The notes under the pieces: model-generated
What the model was told of the DNA's origin: nothing
Seen by the model: the letters and a program-made list of their open reading frames with translations, nothing else
Databases searched by the model: none
NCBI GenBank assembly: GCA_947569225.1
Contig: CANORX010000036.1
Span: 1-8,391 of the forward strand
DNA from: an uncultured Clostridia bacterium
Lineage (GTDB): Bacteria; Bacillota_I; Bacilli_A; RF39; UBA660
Direction: 5' to 3'
DNA: 8,391 nt
In this document: positions 1-6,631 of the stretch, piece after piece
Layout: each line of letters starts with the position of its first letter
How positions within the stretch are numbered: the stretch's first letter is position 1
Program-made: the position numbers and the translations under genes

Positions 1-121
1 CTTTAGTAGGGTCAAAGTGTATGTCACTTGTTCCTTTATTTACTGCATCTATTATTATTTCGTTAGCTATTTCGACAATAGGCATCTTTTCAAAATTAAA
101 TTCTTTCATATCATCTTTCAT
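1..121 (-). CDS. GspE/PilB/ComGA-type secretion ATPase, N-terminal part (runs off window)
   Basis: The first 40 codons are visible on the minus strand, starting at ATG 121-119; a second in-frame ATG is at 109-107. Residues 15-38 contain PIVEIANEIIIDAV followed by KGTSDIHFDPTK. This matches the helix plus A/T-S-D-I-H-x-x-P signature that opens the N-terminal domain of GspE/PilB/ComGA hexameric ATPases, which power assembly of type II secretion pseudopili, type IV pili or competence pili at the cytoplasmic face of the membrane. The signature begins only about 14 residues from the start, so there is no room for the MshEN-type N-terminal extension of PilB/GspE. A short ComGA-like form is therefore more likely. 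The Walker motifs lie outside the window. A weak ribosome site (GTGGGA) precedes the start, and the adjacent divergent prepilin gene supports the call. Family assignment is fairly secure; the exact subtype is inferred. Confidence 0.8.
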   Translation of the reverse strand, partial: MKDDMKEFNFEKMPIVEIANEIIIDAVNKGTSDIHFDPTK

Positions 122-153
122 AAATCAAATTCCCACTTTCTATTCTTATTAAT

Positions 154-182
154 ATTATATAATAAATACTAGTGTGTTACAA
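154..182 (-). promoter_or_regulatory. Sigma-A-type promoter for the secretion ATPase gene
   Basis: Read on the minus strand, a -35 element TTGTAA (182-177) is followed after exactly 17 bases by a perfect -10 element TATAAT (159-154). The expected transcription start lies near 147, about 25 bases upstream of the ATPase ATG. The -35 element lies about 20 bases from the plus-strand -10 of the prepilin gene, so the two divergent promoters share a compact control region where one regulator could affect both. Confidence 0.7.
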
Positions 183-203
183 GGTGTAAATTTTTTTGTT
201 TTG

Positions 204-212
204 TGTTATAAT
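204..212 (+). promoter_or_regulatory. Extended -10 promoter for the prepilin gene
   Basis: TGT directly precedes TATAAT (207-212), an extended -10 (TGn-TATAAT). No good -35 lies at 16-18 bases; the best is TGTAAA or GTGTAA around 184-190. The predicted start near 218-219 would leave a very short leader, with the ribosome site AGGTGG (220-225) almost at the mRNA 5' end. Confidence 0.55.
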
Positions 213-230
213 TTATAGTAGGTGGAAATT

Positions 231-593
231 ATGATAAATAAAAATGGTTTTACTATGGTTGAGATAACGCTTGCTATTACTTTGATTTTATTTTTAGCAC
301 TTTTAGTGGTTCCTAATCTTATTGATATGGGTGATGATTCTAAGGAGAGAATGTATGAGTCTAAGATTGAGATTGCACTTTCTGGGGCTTATAAGTATGG
401 GCGTGAAAATATTGATAAGCTTAGTGAGAATTGTACGAGTGTTACTATTGGTAGTCTTATAAATCAGGGATATATTAGTGGGGATGATGATAGTGGTTAT
501 AATCTCATTGATCCTATTACAGATGAGTCTATGAATAACGTTGCTATTTGTGTATATTATATAGATAGGGAAATAAGAGTTAGTGTTCAGTAA
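231..593 (+). CDS. Type IV prepilin / competence-type pseudopilin
   Basis: This 120-residue protein carries a class III (prepilin) signal. A short basic leader MINKNG is followed by FTMVE and a hydrophobic helix at about residues 7-29. The prepilin peptidase would cut between Gly6 and Phe7; Phe7 would be N-methylated and Glu11 is the conserved +5 glutamate. After the helix comes a soluble domain with two cysteines (Cys68 and Cys107) that could form a disulfide, and a DPIT stretch near residue 94 typical of Gram-positive pilins. I chose ATG 231 over the in-frame GTG at 222 because AGGTGG (220-225) sits five bases upstream of it, and the GTG would overlap that site. The gene lies divergent from the pilus/secretion ATPase and has its own promoter and terminator. 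The role is inferred: a subunit of a competence pseudopilus or type IV pilus. Which subunit it is (major or minor) cannot be decided from the sequence. Confidence 0.88.
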   Translation: MINKNGFTMVEITLAITLILFLALLVVPNLIDMGDDSKERMYESKIEIALSGAYKYGRENIDKLSENCTSVTIGSLINQGYISGDDDSGYNLIDPITDESMNNVAICVYYIDREIRVSVQ

Positions 594-605
594 TTCTTAT
601 TTTTT
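571..605 (+). terminator. Intrinsic terminator overlapping the prepilin stop codon
   Basis: Left arm 571-582 pairs with right arm 591-602 over 12 base pairs (one G-U) with an 8-base loop, followed by a run of T (600-605). The prepilin stop codon TAA (591-593) is the first part of the right arm, so the gene's last codons are built into the hairpin. The prepilin is therefore probably a single-gene transcription unit. Confidence 0.7.
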
Positions 606-606
606 C

Positions 607-635
607 TTGATTATATTTGTGTTTTGTTGTAGTAT
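607..635 (+). promoter_or_regulatory. Candidate promoter of the repeat-protein/lipoprotein operon
   Basis: TTGATT (607-612), a 17-base spacer and TAGTAT (630-635) form a moderate sigma-A-type promoter. It starts immediately behind the prepilin terminator and ends before the ribosome site AAGGGAG (642-648). The match is imperfect, but the position between a terminator and the next gene supports it. Confidence 0.4.
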
Positions 636-658
636 ATCACTAAGGGAGATGATTGTAA

Positions 659-2170
659 ATGAATACAAATATTTTGGTTGATATGGTTAATGCTAAAGTT
701 AGTGTTAAAAATATAAGAAGTTTGGTATATATTTTTAGTAAGATTAGAAAAGAAGATGCGAAAATGCTTTCTGAAGTTTTTCGTAATACAAATTATGATA
801 ATAAAATAATAGAGTTGTTTATTTCTTATTATACTTTTAATCCTTTTTTTAGTGTAGCTAAATTTTGTTTAGTTATGGATGGTTTAAAAGGTAAGGATTC
901 AGAGATTATTTATAAAGCCTTAAATGATAGATTTCTTTTAGAACATTATGATAGTGATAATTCAATAGTTAAAATAGTGGAGACACTAGAGTTTTGTGAT
1001 TTTGAACTTAATGTATTTCGCTTATTATATAGTGATTATTTTAGAAGTTTTAATATTTTTGATCAAGTTAGATTAATTAAGGAGTTGAAAAAGCATCATT
1101 ATAGTGAGGCAGTTTTACAATTATTTATAAAAGAAGATAGTATATTAGGAAGAGATGTTAATCAAATGATTGTTTTAGCAGATGAATTAAAGAATCATAA
1201 TTATTCACCTAAGGTTTTAGAAATTCTTTTGGATGATAGAGTGTTAGAATTTAGAAATACAAGGCAAATAGTTAGATTAATAAAAGAATTTAAGAAAAGT
1301 TCTTATAATGAGAAAGTTTCTCATATAATTAGAAATAATGATATACTTTCTCAAAGACGCACTCATGAACAAATAGTTTTGATTAGAAATTTTAAAAAAT
1401 GTAATTATAATAGTGATTTTTATTATTTAATTATTAATTCTAATATATTGAAGTATAGAAAAAATTCTGAACAATTAAGATTAATTGAAGTTTATAATAA
1501 TAATTCAAATGATATTACATTAGAATTTTTAAAGGTACCAGTTCTTTTAGAATATAAAACTAATGAAGAACAAATAAAGTTATATAATGTATTTTCTTCG
1601 TGTGATTTTAATCCAAATGTTTTTAGAATAATTAAAACTGAAAAAATTGTAAGGAATATGGATGTAGATGATATTATTAAATTAATAGAAGTTTTAAAGT
1701 TATGTAATTATTCTAATGAAGCAACTAATGCTATTTTAAGTTTTAATAAACATGTTTTAAAAAGAACAGATGATATTGTTAAATTAGTATTAAAGTTGAA
1801 TGAGTTAAATTTTAATAATTTTGCTTTAATGTTAGCTTTAAATGACATGTTCTTTATGAATAGAACAATAGATGAAATGCTTATATTAATAGATAAGATT
1901 AAAGAATATAATTATAATCCTCTTGTTATAGAGACAGTTTTATCATACAGTACATTCTCAAATTTAGAAATTTATAGTATGTTAGATGGTTTTGTTGTTC
2001 AGTCAGAAACTGATAGGGGTATTAGTTTTAATAAGGCTATAGAAAGAGTACAAACAGAAGAAGAATTAAAACAATTACTTTCTTTAGTTGAAGGATATGA
2101 GGATACTGATGATGTTTTAATTGATTTATATAGAGGAAAGTGTTATAAAAAATCTATTTTTAAACATTAA
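659..2170 (+). CDS. Unrecognised alpha-solenoid protein with about 34-residue tandem repeats
   Basis: The protein has 503 residues and I recognise no named family. Roughly residues 65-440 consist of degenerate repeats about 34 residues long. A recurring (E/D)-Q-(I/L)-(V/R)-x-L-I core appears at about residues 101, 135, 168, 202, 237, 271, 304, 337, 371 and 405. Each core is followed by a charged K-rich turn with N-Y-(N/S) and a second hydrophobic helix. Residues 16-60 look like a further degenerate unit. The helix-turn-helix pattern and period resemble TPR, PPR or HEAT-type solenoids, which usually bind proteins, peptides or RNA. No signal peptide or membrane segment is visible, so a cytoplasmic location is likely. 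The C-terminal 60 residues (446-503) are acidic then basic and not repeated. ATG 659 is preceded by AAGGGAG ten bases upstream, and an in-frame TAA at 656 rules out an earlier start. The lipoprotein gene follows after 13 bases, suggesting an operon. Confidence 0.75.
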   Translation: MNTNILVDMVNAKVSVKNIRSLVYIFSKIRKEDAKMLSEVFRNTNYDNKIIELFISYYTFNPFFSVAKFCLVMDGLKGKDSEIIYKALNDRFLLEHYDSDNSIVKIVETLEFCDFELNVFRLLYSDYFRSFNIFDQVRLIKELKKHHYSEAVLQLFIKEDSILGRDVNQMIVLADELKNHNYSPKVLEILLDDRVLEFRNTRQIVRLIKEFKKSSYNEKVSHIIRNNDILSQRRTHEQIVLIRNFKKCNYNSDFYYLIINSNILKYRKNSEQLRLIEVYNNNSNDITLEFLKVPVLLEYKTNEEQIKLYNVFSSCDFNPNVFRIIKTEKIVRNMDVDDIIKLIEVLKLCNYSNEATNAILSFNKHVLKRTDDIVKLVLKLNELNFNNFALMLALNDMFFMNRTIDEMLILIDKIKEYNYNPLVIETVLSYSTFSNLEIYSMLDGFVVQSETDRGISFNKAIERVQTEEELKQLLSLVEGYEDTDDVLIDLYRGKCYKKSIFKH

Positions 2171-2183
2171 TAGGAGGGATATT

Positions 2184-2834
2184 ATGAATTTAAAAAAAAG
2201 GTTATTATTATATACTTCAATATTGTATTTGTTACTTTCGGGTTGTAAGAGTGAAGATAAGAGATTTGATGATAGTAATGTTTTTGATTCAAAGATAGTT
2301 AGTGAACAAACTTATCAGGGAAATGCCGTAGGAATATTTAATGTGTATGATAGTATAAATGATGAGAAGAAAAGTTATTTTTTAGAGGAGTATGGTTCTT
2401 TTAATTATGGACCTTATTTAGAAGGGGATTGTACTTTGGAAGTTAAAGAAGTATTTAGTAAAGTTCTTTCTTCTGATGTGATAGAAGAGTCTAAAATAAC
2501 TGGAAGTGAGAAAAAATATATTCGTTTATTAGATAATGCGTATATTAGTATTAAATCTTATTTTCTAGATAATAGAAAGCTAGATATTAAGGCTATGTAT
2601 TCTTATGTTTTTGTTATAGATTATGATAAAAATTTGATTGGTGCGAGGATGTATTGGAGTGTTAATGAAGAAGGTAATATTATTAATTATTTTAGTTCTA
2701 TTAATGATGATTTAATTGTTATTAGTAAGAATAAATTAGCTAATGGTGTTTATAGTGAAGGACAACTAGAAATGATTCAAGATGCTTTTAATTCTTGTTA
2801 TGATAATCCTACATTATGTAAAAGTTTGAATTGA
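2184..2834 (+). CDS. Small lipoprotein of unknown function
   Basis: The protein has 216 residues. The N-terminus MNLKKR is basic, followed by a hydrophobic stretch (residues 7-18) and a lipobox L-S-G-C with Cys21. It should therefore be exported, lipidated and cleaved by signal peptidase II, leaving it anchored on the outer face of the membrane. The remainder is a hydrophilic, mixed alpha/beta-looking domain with three further cysteines (83, 205 and 212). I recognise no domain. ATG 2184 was chosen because AGGAGGG (2172-2178) lies five bases upstream; the longer in-frame reading from 2121 would overlap the preceding gene and put a charged extension before the signal peptide. It lies 13 bases after the repeat-protein gene and is followed by a terminator, so the two are probably cotranscribed. 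Any functional link to that protein, or to the nearby pilus genes, is inference. Confidence 0.82.
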   Translation: MNLKKRLLLYTSILYLLLSGCKSEDKRFDDSNVFDSKIVSEQTYQGNAVGIFNVYDSINDEKKSYFLEEYGSFNYGPYLEGDCTLEVKEVFSKVLSSDVIEESKITGSEKKYIRLLDNAYISIKSYFLDNRKLDIKAMYSYVFVIDYDKNLIGARMYWSVNEEGNIINYFSSINDDLIVISKNKLANGVYSEGQLEMIQDAFNSCYDNPTLCKSLN

Positions 2835-2849
2835 TGTCAAGCTTTTTTT
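2820..2849 (+). terminator. Intrinsic terminator of the repeat-protein/lipoprotein operon
   Basis: AAAAGTTTGA (2820-2829) pairs with TCAAGCTTTT (2837-2846) over 10 bp with one G-U pair and a 7-base loop, and merges into seven T (2843-2849). The lipoprotein stop codon TGA (2832-2834) sits in the loop. Confidence 0.75.
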
Positions 2850-2882
2850 ATTTGAATCAGGTTATAAAAGGCAAAAAAACGT

Positions 2883-2911
2883 TTGACTTTATTTTTGCGG
2901 TATGTTATTAT
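2883..2911 (+). promoter_or_regulatory. Promoter of the Xer recombinase gene
   Basis: TTGACT (2883-2888), a 17-base spacer and TATTAT (2906-2911) preceded by TGT (extended -10) make a strong sigma-A-type promoter. A small dyad, GCAAAAA (2871-2877) with TTTTTGC (2892-2898), overlaps the -35 region and spacer and could be an operator, though A/T runs make it weak evidence. Confidence 0.65.
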
Positions 2912-2955
2912 TTAATTGTAGAAGTAAGATAGATAATAATATTTAAGAGGTGTAA

Positions 2956-3834
2956 ATGTTTTATATAAATGAGTTTTTAGAAAATTTAAAAAATGAGAGA
3001 AATTATTCAGAGTATACAATTCTTAGCTATAGAAAAGATTTGACTGAGTTTAGTTGTTTTGTAAAGGAGAAAGATTTAACAAAAGTTACTAGAGAAGATA
3101 TTAAGCTTTATTTGAAAGAGTTATTTGATAATGATAATAAGTCTACTACTGTTAGTAGAAAAATAAGTTCTCTTAAAAGTTTTTATAAATATATGAAAGA
3201 AAAGGATTATATTTTAATTAATCCTATTTTAAGCATAAGATATCCTAAAAGAGATAAATCTTTACCTAAGTTTGTGCAATATAATGAATTAAGTGAAATA
3301 ATAGAAGTAAGTAAATGTGGAGAATTTGGTGATAGAAATAATTTAATTGTGGAACTTATGTATGATACTGGAGTACGTGTTTCAGAGTTAGTTAATATTA
3401 AAATTAGTGATATTGATTTTGATAATAAAAAAATTAGAATATTAGGAAAGGGTTCTTATGAGAGATTTGTGTTTTATGGTGATTATGCAAAGGAAGCACT
3501 AAGTAAATATATAAATGGAAACAGACAAAAACTTCTTAATGGGAAAACAAATGATTACTTGTTCTTAAATAAAAATGGTGATAATATAAGTACTAGAGGT
3601 GTTGCTAAGATAATAGATAATATTATTAAGTTAACACTCATTAAGACTAAGGTAAGTCCACATACTTTAAGACATACTTTTGCGACTCATTTATTAGATA
3701 ATGGATGTGATTTAAGAAGTGTTCAAGATATGTTGGGACATAAGAATATAAATACTACAGAAGTTTATACACATGTTACTAGCGAAAGACTTAAAGAAGT
3801 TTATTTTCAGAGTCATCCTAGAGGGAGAAGGTAA
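2956..3834 (+). CDS. xerC/xerD-like: Tyrosine recombinase of the XerC/XerD type
   Basis: This 292-residue protein has the usual Xer length. The N-terminal SAM-like core-binding domain (about residues 1-87) contains SYRKDL and the SxxSSLKSFYKY-type region. The C-terminal catalytic domain (about 105-280) carries the complete active site: Arg141 in TGVRVSEL, Lys165 in LGKGSYER, His236 and Arg239 in SPHTLRHTFATHLL, His262 in LGHKN, and nucleophile Tyr271 in TTEVYTHV. It ends in HPRGRR, like chromosomal XerC/XerD proteins. These enzymes resolve chromosome dimers at the dif site with FtsK; some are used by integrating elements. The complete domains, C-terminus and separate promoter argue for a housekeeping role, but XerC versus XerD (or a single XerA-like enzyme) cannot be decided here, and no dif-like site was found nearby. 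Start ATG 2956 has GAGG (2947-2950) five bases upstream. Confidence 0.92.
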   Translation: MFYINEFLENLKNERNYSEYTILSYRKDLTEFSCFVKEKDLTKVTREDIKLYLKELFDNDNKSTTVSRKISSLKSFYKYMKEKDYILINPILSIRYPKRDKSLPKFVQYNELSEIIEVSKCGEFGDRNNLIVELMYDTGVRVSELVNIKISDIDFDNKKIRILGKGSYERFVFYGDYAKEALSKYINGNRQKLLNGKTNDYLFLNKNGDNISTRGVAKIIDNIIKLTLIKTKVSPHTLRHTFATHLLDNGCDLRSVQDMLGHKNINTTEVYTHVTSERLKEVYFQSHPRGRR

Positions 3835-3865
3835 GGTTTTGGGTTCTAATAATTTTTAAAACTGA

Positions 3866-3899
3866 TATTTTCTATTGTTTGAATAAAATATAGAAAATA
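3866..3899. repeat. Perfect 10-bp inverted repeat upstream of ppdK, possible operator
   Basis: TATTTTCTAT (3866-3875) and ATAGAAAATA (3890-3899) are exact inverted copies separated by 14 bases. No T run follows the right arm, so it is not a typical terminator for the Xer gene. It ends eight bases before a TATAAT hexamer, a position suited to a regulator of ppdK. Function is inferred. Confidence 0.45.
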
Positions 3900-3906
3900 G
3901 GTTGTA

Positions 3907-3912
3907 TATAAT
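3907..3912 (+). promoter_or_regulatory. Possible -10 element for ppdK
   Basis: TATAAT at 3907-3912 lies about 87 bases before the ppdK start. No convincing -35 is present at 16-18 bases. The strand-specific case rests on the hexamer, the gap between genes, and the absence of a better candidate in 3835-3998. Confidence 0.3.
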
Positions 3913-3955
3913 GGAGGGAGTGATTTTGTTTAATAAAATTTGTAGTAAGTTTTAA
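3911..3955 (+). CDS. Possible short leader ORF before ppdK
   Basis: A 14-codon frame from ATG 3911 (MEGVILFNKICSKF) ends at TAA 3953-3955. A shorter version of nine codons starts at TTG 3926 and has the strong ribosome-site-like GGAGGGAG (3913-3920) five bases upstream. The stop lies 43 bases before the ppdK GTG. A purine-rich ribosome-like site followed by a tiny ORF could be a leader peptide, or it could be chance. No rho-independent attenuator hairpin lies between it and ppdK, so a regulatory role is unproven. Confidence 0.2.
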   Translation: MEGVILFNKICSKF

Positions 3956-3985
3956 TTAAAAGAAAGTATTACATATTGATTAAAA

Positions 3986-4002
3986 AAGGAGGAATAATGT
4001 GA
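3986..4002 (+). promoter_or_regulatory. ppdK ribosome site with an ATG-TGA start-stop overlapping the GTG start
   Basis: AAGGAGG (3986-3992) lies six bases upstream of GTG 3999. An ATG at 3997-3999, four bases from the same site, is followed at once by TGA (4000-4002). The only frame that gives PPDK is that of GTG 3999, so this site decides the start. Ribosomes choosing the ATG would terminate immediately, which could lower translation. Confidence 0.6.
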
Positions 4003-6629
4003 AATACGTTTATATGTTTAGTGAAGGAAATAAGGATATGAAGAATATTCTTGGAGGAAAAGGGGCTAATTTGGCCGAGATGACTAATATTGGATTACCT
4101 GTTCCAAGTGGATTTACAGTTACTACTGAGGCCTGTACAAGATATTATACAGATGGAGAAAAGATTAGTTCTGATATAGAAGAAGAGATTTTTTCTAAAT
4201 TATTAGAATTAGAAGAGAAGACTGGAAAGAAAATGGGAGATTCTAAAAATCCACTTTTGGTTAGTGTTAGAAGTGGCGCTAGAGCTAGTATGCCTGGAAT
4301 GATGGATACTGTTCTTAATTTGGGTCTTAATGATGAAGTTGCTTCTTTGTTTGCAACTGAAACAGGAGATTCAAGATTTGTATATGATAGTTATAGAAGA
4401 TTTATTCAGATGTTTTCTGATGTTGTTATGGGATTTCCTAAGAGTTCTTTTGAGAGAAAATTTGATGAGATTAAAGAGACTAAAGGTGTAGAATTTGATA
4501 CAGAACTTACAGCAGAAGATTTAAAAGAAGTAGTTGAAATTTATAAAGAAGAATATAAGAGTCATGCTGGGGAGGATTTTCCACAAGATGCTAAGATTCA
4601 ATTGATTGAAGCTATTAAAGCTGTATTTAGAAGTTGGAATAATGATAGAGCTATTACTTATAGAAGACTTAATGATATACCATCTAGTTGGGGGACAGCT
4701 GTAAATGTTCAAGAGATGGTTTATGGAAATCGTGGAGAGACAAGTGGTACTGGGGTTGCGTTTACTAGAAATCCAGCTACAGGTGAAAAGGCTTTATATG
4801 GAGAATATTTGATGAATGCTCAAGGAGAGGATGTAGTTGCAGGTATTCGTACACCTCAGAGTATCGAAACTTTAAAGGATGTTATGCCTCAATGTTATGA
4901 TTCTTTTGTTAAAATATGTAAAACTCTAGAGGATCATTATAGAGACATGCAAGATATGGAATTTACAATAGAAAATGGAAAGTTGTTTATGCTTCAAACA
5001 CGTAATGGTAAGAGGACAGCTGAAGCTGCTTTAAAAATTGCTGTAGATTTGGTTAATGAGGGAATGATTACAAAAGAAGAGGCTATTTTAAGAGTAGAAC
5101 CTAAACAGTTAGATCAATTACTTCATCCTAATTTTAATAATGAGGCTTTAAAAAAAGCTGAAGTAATTGCTAAAGGTCTTGCTGCAAGTCCAGGTGCCGC
5201 TACTGGAAAAATATTCTTTACTGCTGAAGATATTATGTCTCAATATAAAAATGGTGAAAAGGATTTACTTTTAGTGAGACTTGAAACAAGTCCTGAGGAT
5301 ATTGAAGGAATGAATTTGGCGCATGGAATTTTAACTATTCGTGGCGGAATGACTAGTCATGCAGCTGTTGTTGCACGTGGAATGGGTACTTGTTGTGTTT
5401 CAGGTTGTGGTGAATTAAAAATAGATGAAGAGAAAAAGATAATTGTTACTAAGGATGGTAAAGTATTTAAAGAGGGAGATTATTTGAGTTTAGATGGTTC
5501 TACAGGTAATGTGTATGGTGAAAAAATAGAGACAGAAGAACCTTCTATAAGTGGAAATTTTGAGTTGTTTATGTCTTGGGCTGATGAAGTTAGAAAGTTA
5601 AAAGTTAGAACTAATGCTGATACTCCTAAAGATGCTTTAGAAGCTAAAAAGTTTGGCGCTGAGGGTATCGGTTTATGTAGAACAGAGCATATGTTTTTTG
5701 AAGAGGCAAGAATATTTAATTTTAGAAGAATGATAACTGCTGAAACTATAGAAGCACGTGAAGAAGCGCTTCTAAGAATTCTTCCTTATCAAAGAGAAGA
5801 TTTTGAAGGCTTATTTAGAGCTATGGATGGTTATGGAGTTAATATAAGGTTATTAGATCCGCCATTACATGAGTTTTTACCTCATACAGATGCTGAAATT
5901 AAATTGCTTGCTGAAAGTTTAGATATAACTTTTGAGTCTTTGAAGTCTAGAATTGAAGGTTTAAAGGAATTTAATCCTATGATGGGACATAGAGGATGTA
6001 GGTTAGATGTGACATATCCTGAAATTGCTAGGATGCAAACTAGAGCTATTATAGAAGCTGCTATTAATGTAAGTAAAGAGGGAATTAAAGTTACTCCAGA
6101 GATTATGATACCTTTGATAGGAGATGAGAATGAAATTAAATTTGTTAAATCTTTAATAGTTGATACAGCGGATAAAATAATAGGTGAAAGTGGATGTGAG
6201 TTAAATTATAAAGTTGGGACTATGATAGAGGTTCCAAGAGCAGTATTAATTGCTGATAAACTTGCTAATCATGCTGAGTTTTTCAGTTTTGGTACAAATG
6301 ATTTAACACAATTAACTTATGGATTTAGTAGAGATGATGCAGGTAAATTTTTAGAGGATTATTATAAAAGAGGTATATTTGAAAATGATCCATTTGCTAA
6401 GATTGATCAAGAAGGTGTTGGGGAATTAATGAGGATTGCTGTAGAAAAAGGAAGAAGTACACGACCTGACATTAAACTTGGAATATGTGGTGAACATGGT
6501 GGAGAAGCAAGTAGTGTAGAGTTTTGTCATAGTTTAGGTCTTGACTATGTTTCTTGTAGTCCGTTTAGAGTTCCACTTGCAAGACTTGCTGCTGCACAAG
6601 CCGCAATCAAATCTGGGGGGCAAAACTAA
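3999..6629 (+). CDS. ppdK: Pyruvate, phosphate dikinase
   Basis: This 876-residue enzyme is full length. It reversibly converts pyruvate, ATP and phosphate to phosphoenolpyruvate, AMP and pyrophosphate in the cytoplasm, linking PEP and pyruvate pools in glycolysis or gluconeogenesis. The N-terminal ATP-grasp domain (about 1-340) has GGKGANLAEM (19-28), SGARASMPGMMDTV and ETSGTGVAFTRNPATGE (247-263). The central swivelling phosphohistidine domain (about 385-510) has GGMTSHAAVVARG, with catalytic His454 and adjacent Thr452, the residue phosphorylated by PDRP regulators in other species. The C-terminal TIM-barrel PEP/pyruvate domain (about 530-870) has GIGLCRTEHMF (556-566), GTMIEVPRA, FGTNDLTQ and GICGEHGG with catalytic Cys830. 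The start is GTG 3999 after AAGGAGG; the overlapping ATG at 3997 is followed at once by TGA. No PDRP regulator gene lies next to it. The end, KSGGQN, is encoded over a G6 run close to an apparent junction with accessory DNA. Confidence 0.97.
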   Translation: MKYVYMFSEGNKDMKNILGGKGANLAEMTNIGLPVPSGFTVTTEACTRYYTDGEKISSDIEEEIFSKLLELEEKTGKKMGDSKNPLLVSVRSGARASMPGMMDTVLNLGLNDEVASLFATETGDSRFVYDSYRRFIQMFSDVVMGFPKSSFERKFDEIKETKGVEFDTELTAEDLKEVVEIYKEEYKSHAGEDFPQDAKIQLIEAIKAVFRSWNNDRAITYRRLNDIPSSWGTAVNVQEMVYGNRGETSGTGVAFTRNPATGEKALYGEYLMNAQGEDVVAGIRTPQSIETLKDVMPQCYDSFVKICKTLEDHYRDMQDMEFTIENGKLFMLQTRNGKRTAEAALKIAVDLVNEGMITKEEAILRVEPKQLDQLLHPNFNNEALKKAEVIAKGLAASPGAATGKIFFTAEDIMSQYKNGEKDLLLVRLETSPEDIEGMNLAHGILTIRGGMTSHAAVVARGMGTCCVSGCGELKIDEEKKIIVTKDGKVFKEGDYLSLDGSTGNVYGEKIETEEPSISGNFELFMSWADEVRKLKVRTNADTPKDALEAKKFGAEGIGLCRTEHMFFEEARIFNFRRMITAETIEAREEALLRILPYQREDFEGLFRAMDGYGVNIRLLDPPLHEFLPHTDAEIKLLAESLDITFESLKSRIEGLKEFNPMMGHRGCRLDVTYPEIARMQTRAIIEAAINVSKEGIKVTPEIMIPLIGDENEIKFVKSLIVDTADKIIGESGCELNYKVGTMIEVPRAVLIADKLANHAEFFSFGTNDLTQLTYGFSRDDAGKFLEDYYKRGIFENDPFAKIDQEGVGELMRIAVEKGRSTRPDIKLGICGEHGGEASSVEFCHSLGLDYVSCSPFRVPLARLAAAQAAIKSGGQN

Positions 6630-6631
6630 AA

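Noticed and set aside
222..230. GTG 222 as the prepilin start
   Set aside because: It would overlap the AGGTGG ribosome site, which is well spaced for ATG 231. The shorter leader also fits prepilins better.
659..2170. CRISPR or DNA-level tandem repeat
   Set aside because: The periodicity is at protein level only; the roughly 102-base units are too diverged in DNA to be a nucleotide repeat or CRISPR array.
2121..2183. ATG 2121 as the lipoprotein start
   Set aside because: It overlaps the preceding gene and places a charged extension before the signal peptide, while AGGAGGG sits five bases before ATG 2184.
3866..3899. Terminator for the Xer gene
   Set aside because: The inverted repeat is A/T-only apart from one pair and is followed by GGTTG rather than a T run.
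3835..3998. A dif site for the Xer recombinase
   Set aside because: No 28-base sequence resembling Bacillota dif (XerC arm, 6-base centre, XerD arm) was seen. The 3866-3899 dyad has a 14-base centre and does not match.
4521..4712. 63-residue open frame on the minus strand
   Set aside because: It lies wholly within ppdK, whose conserved domains occupy the plus strand, has no ribosome site worth noting and is low-complexity; it is a shadow frame.
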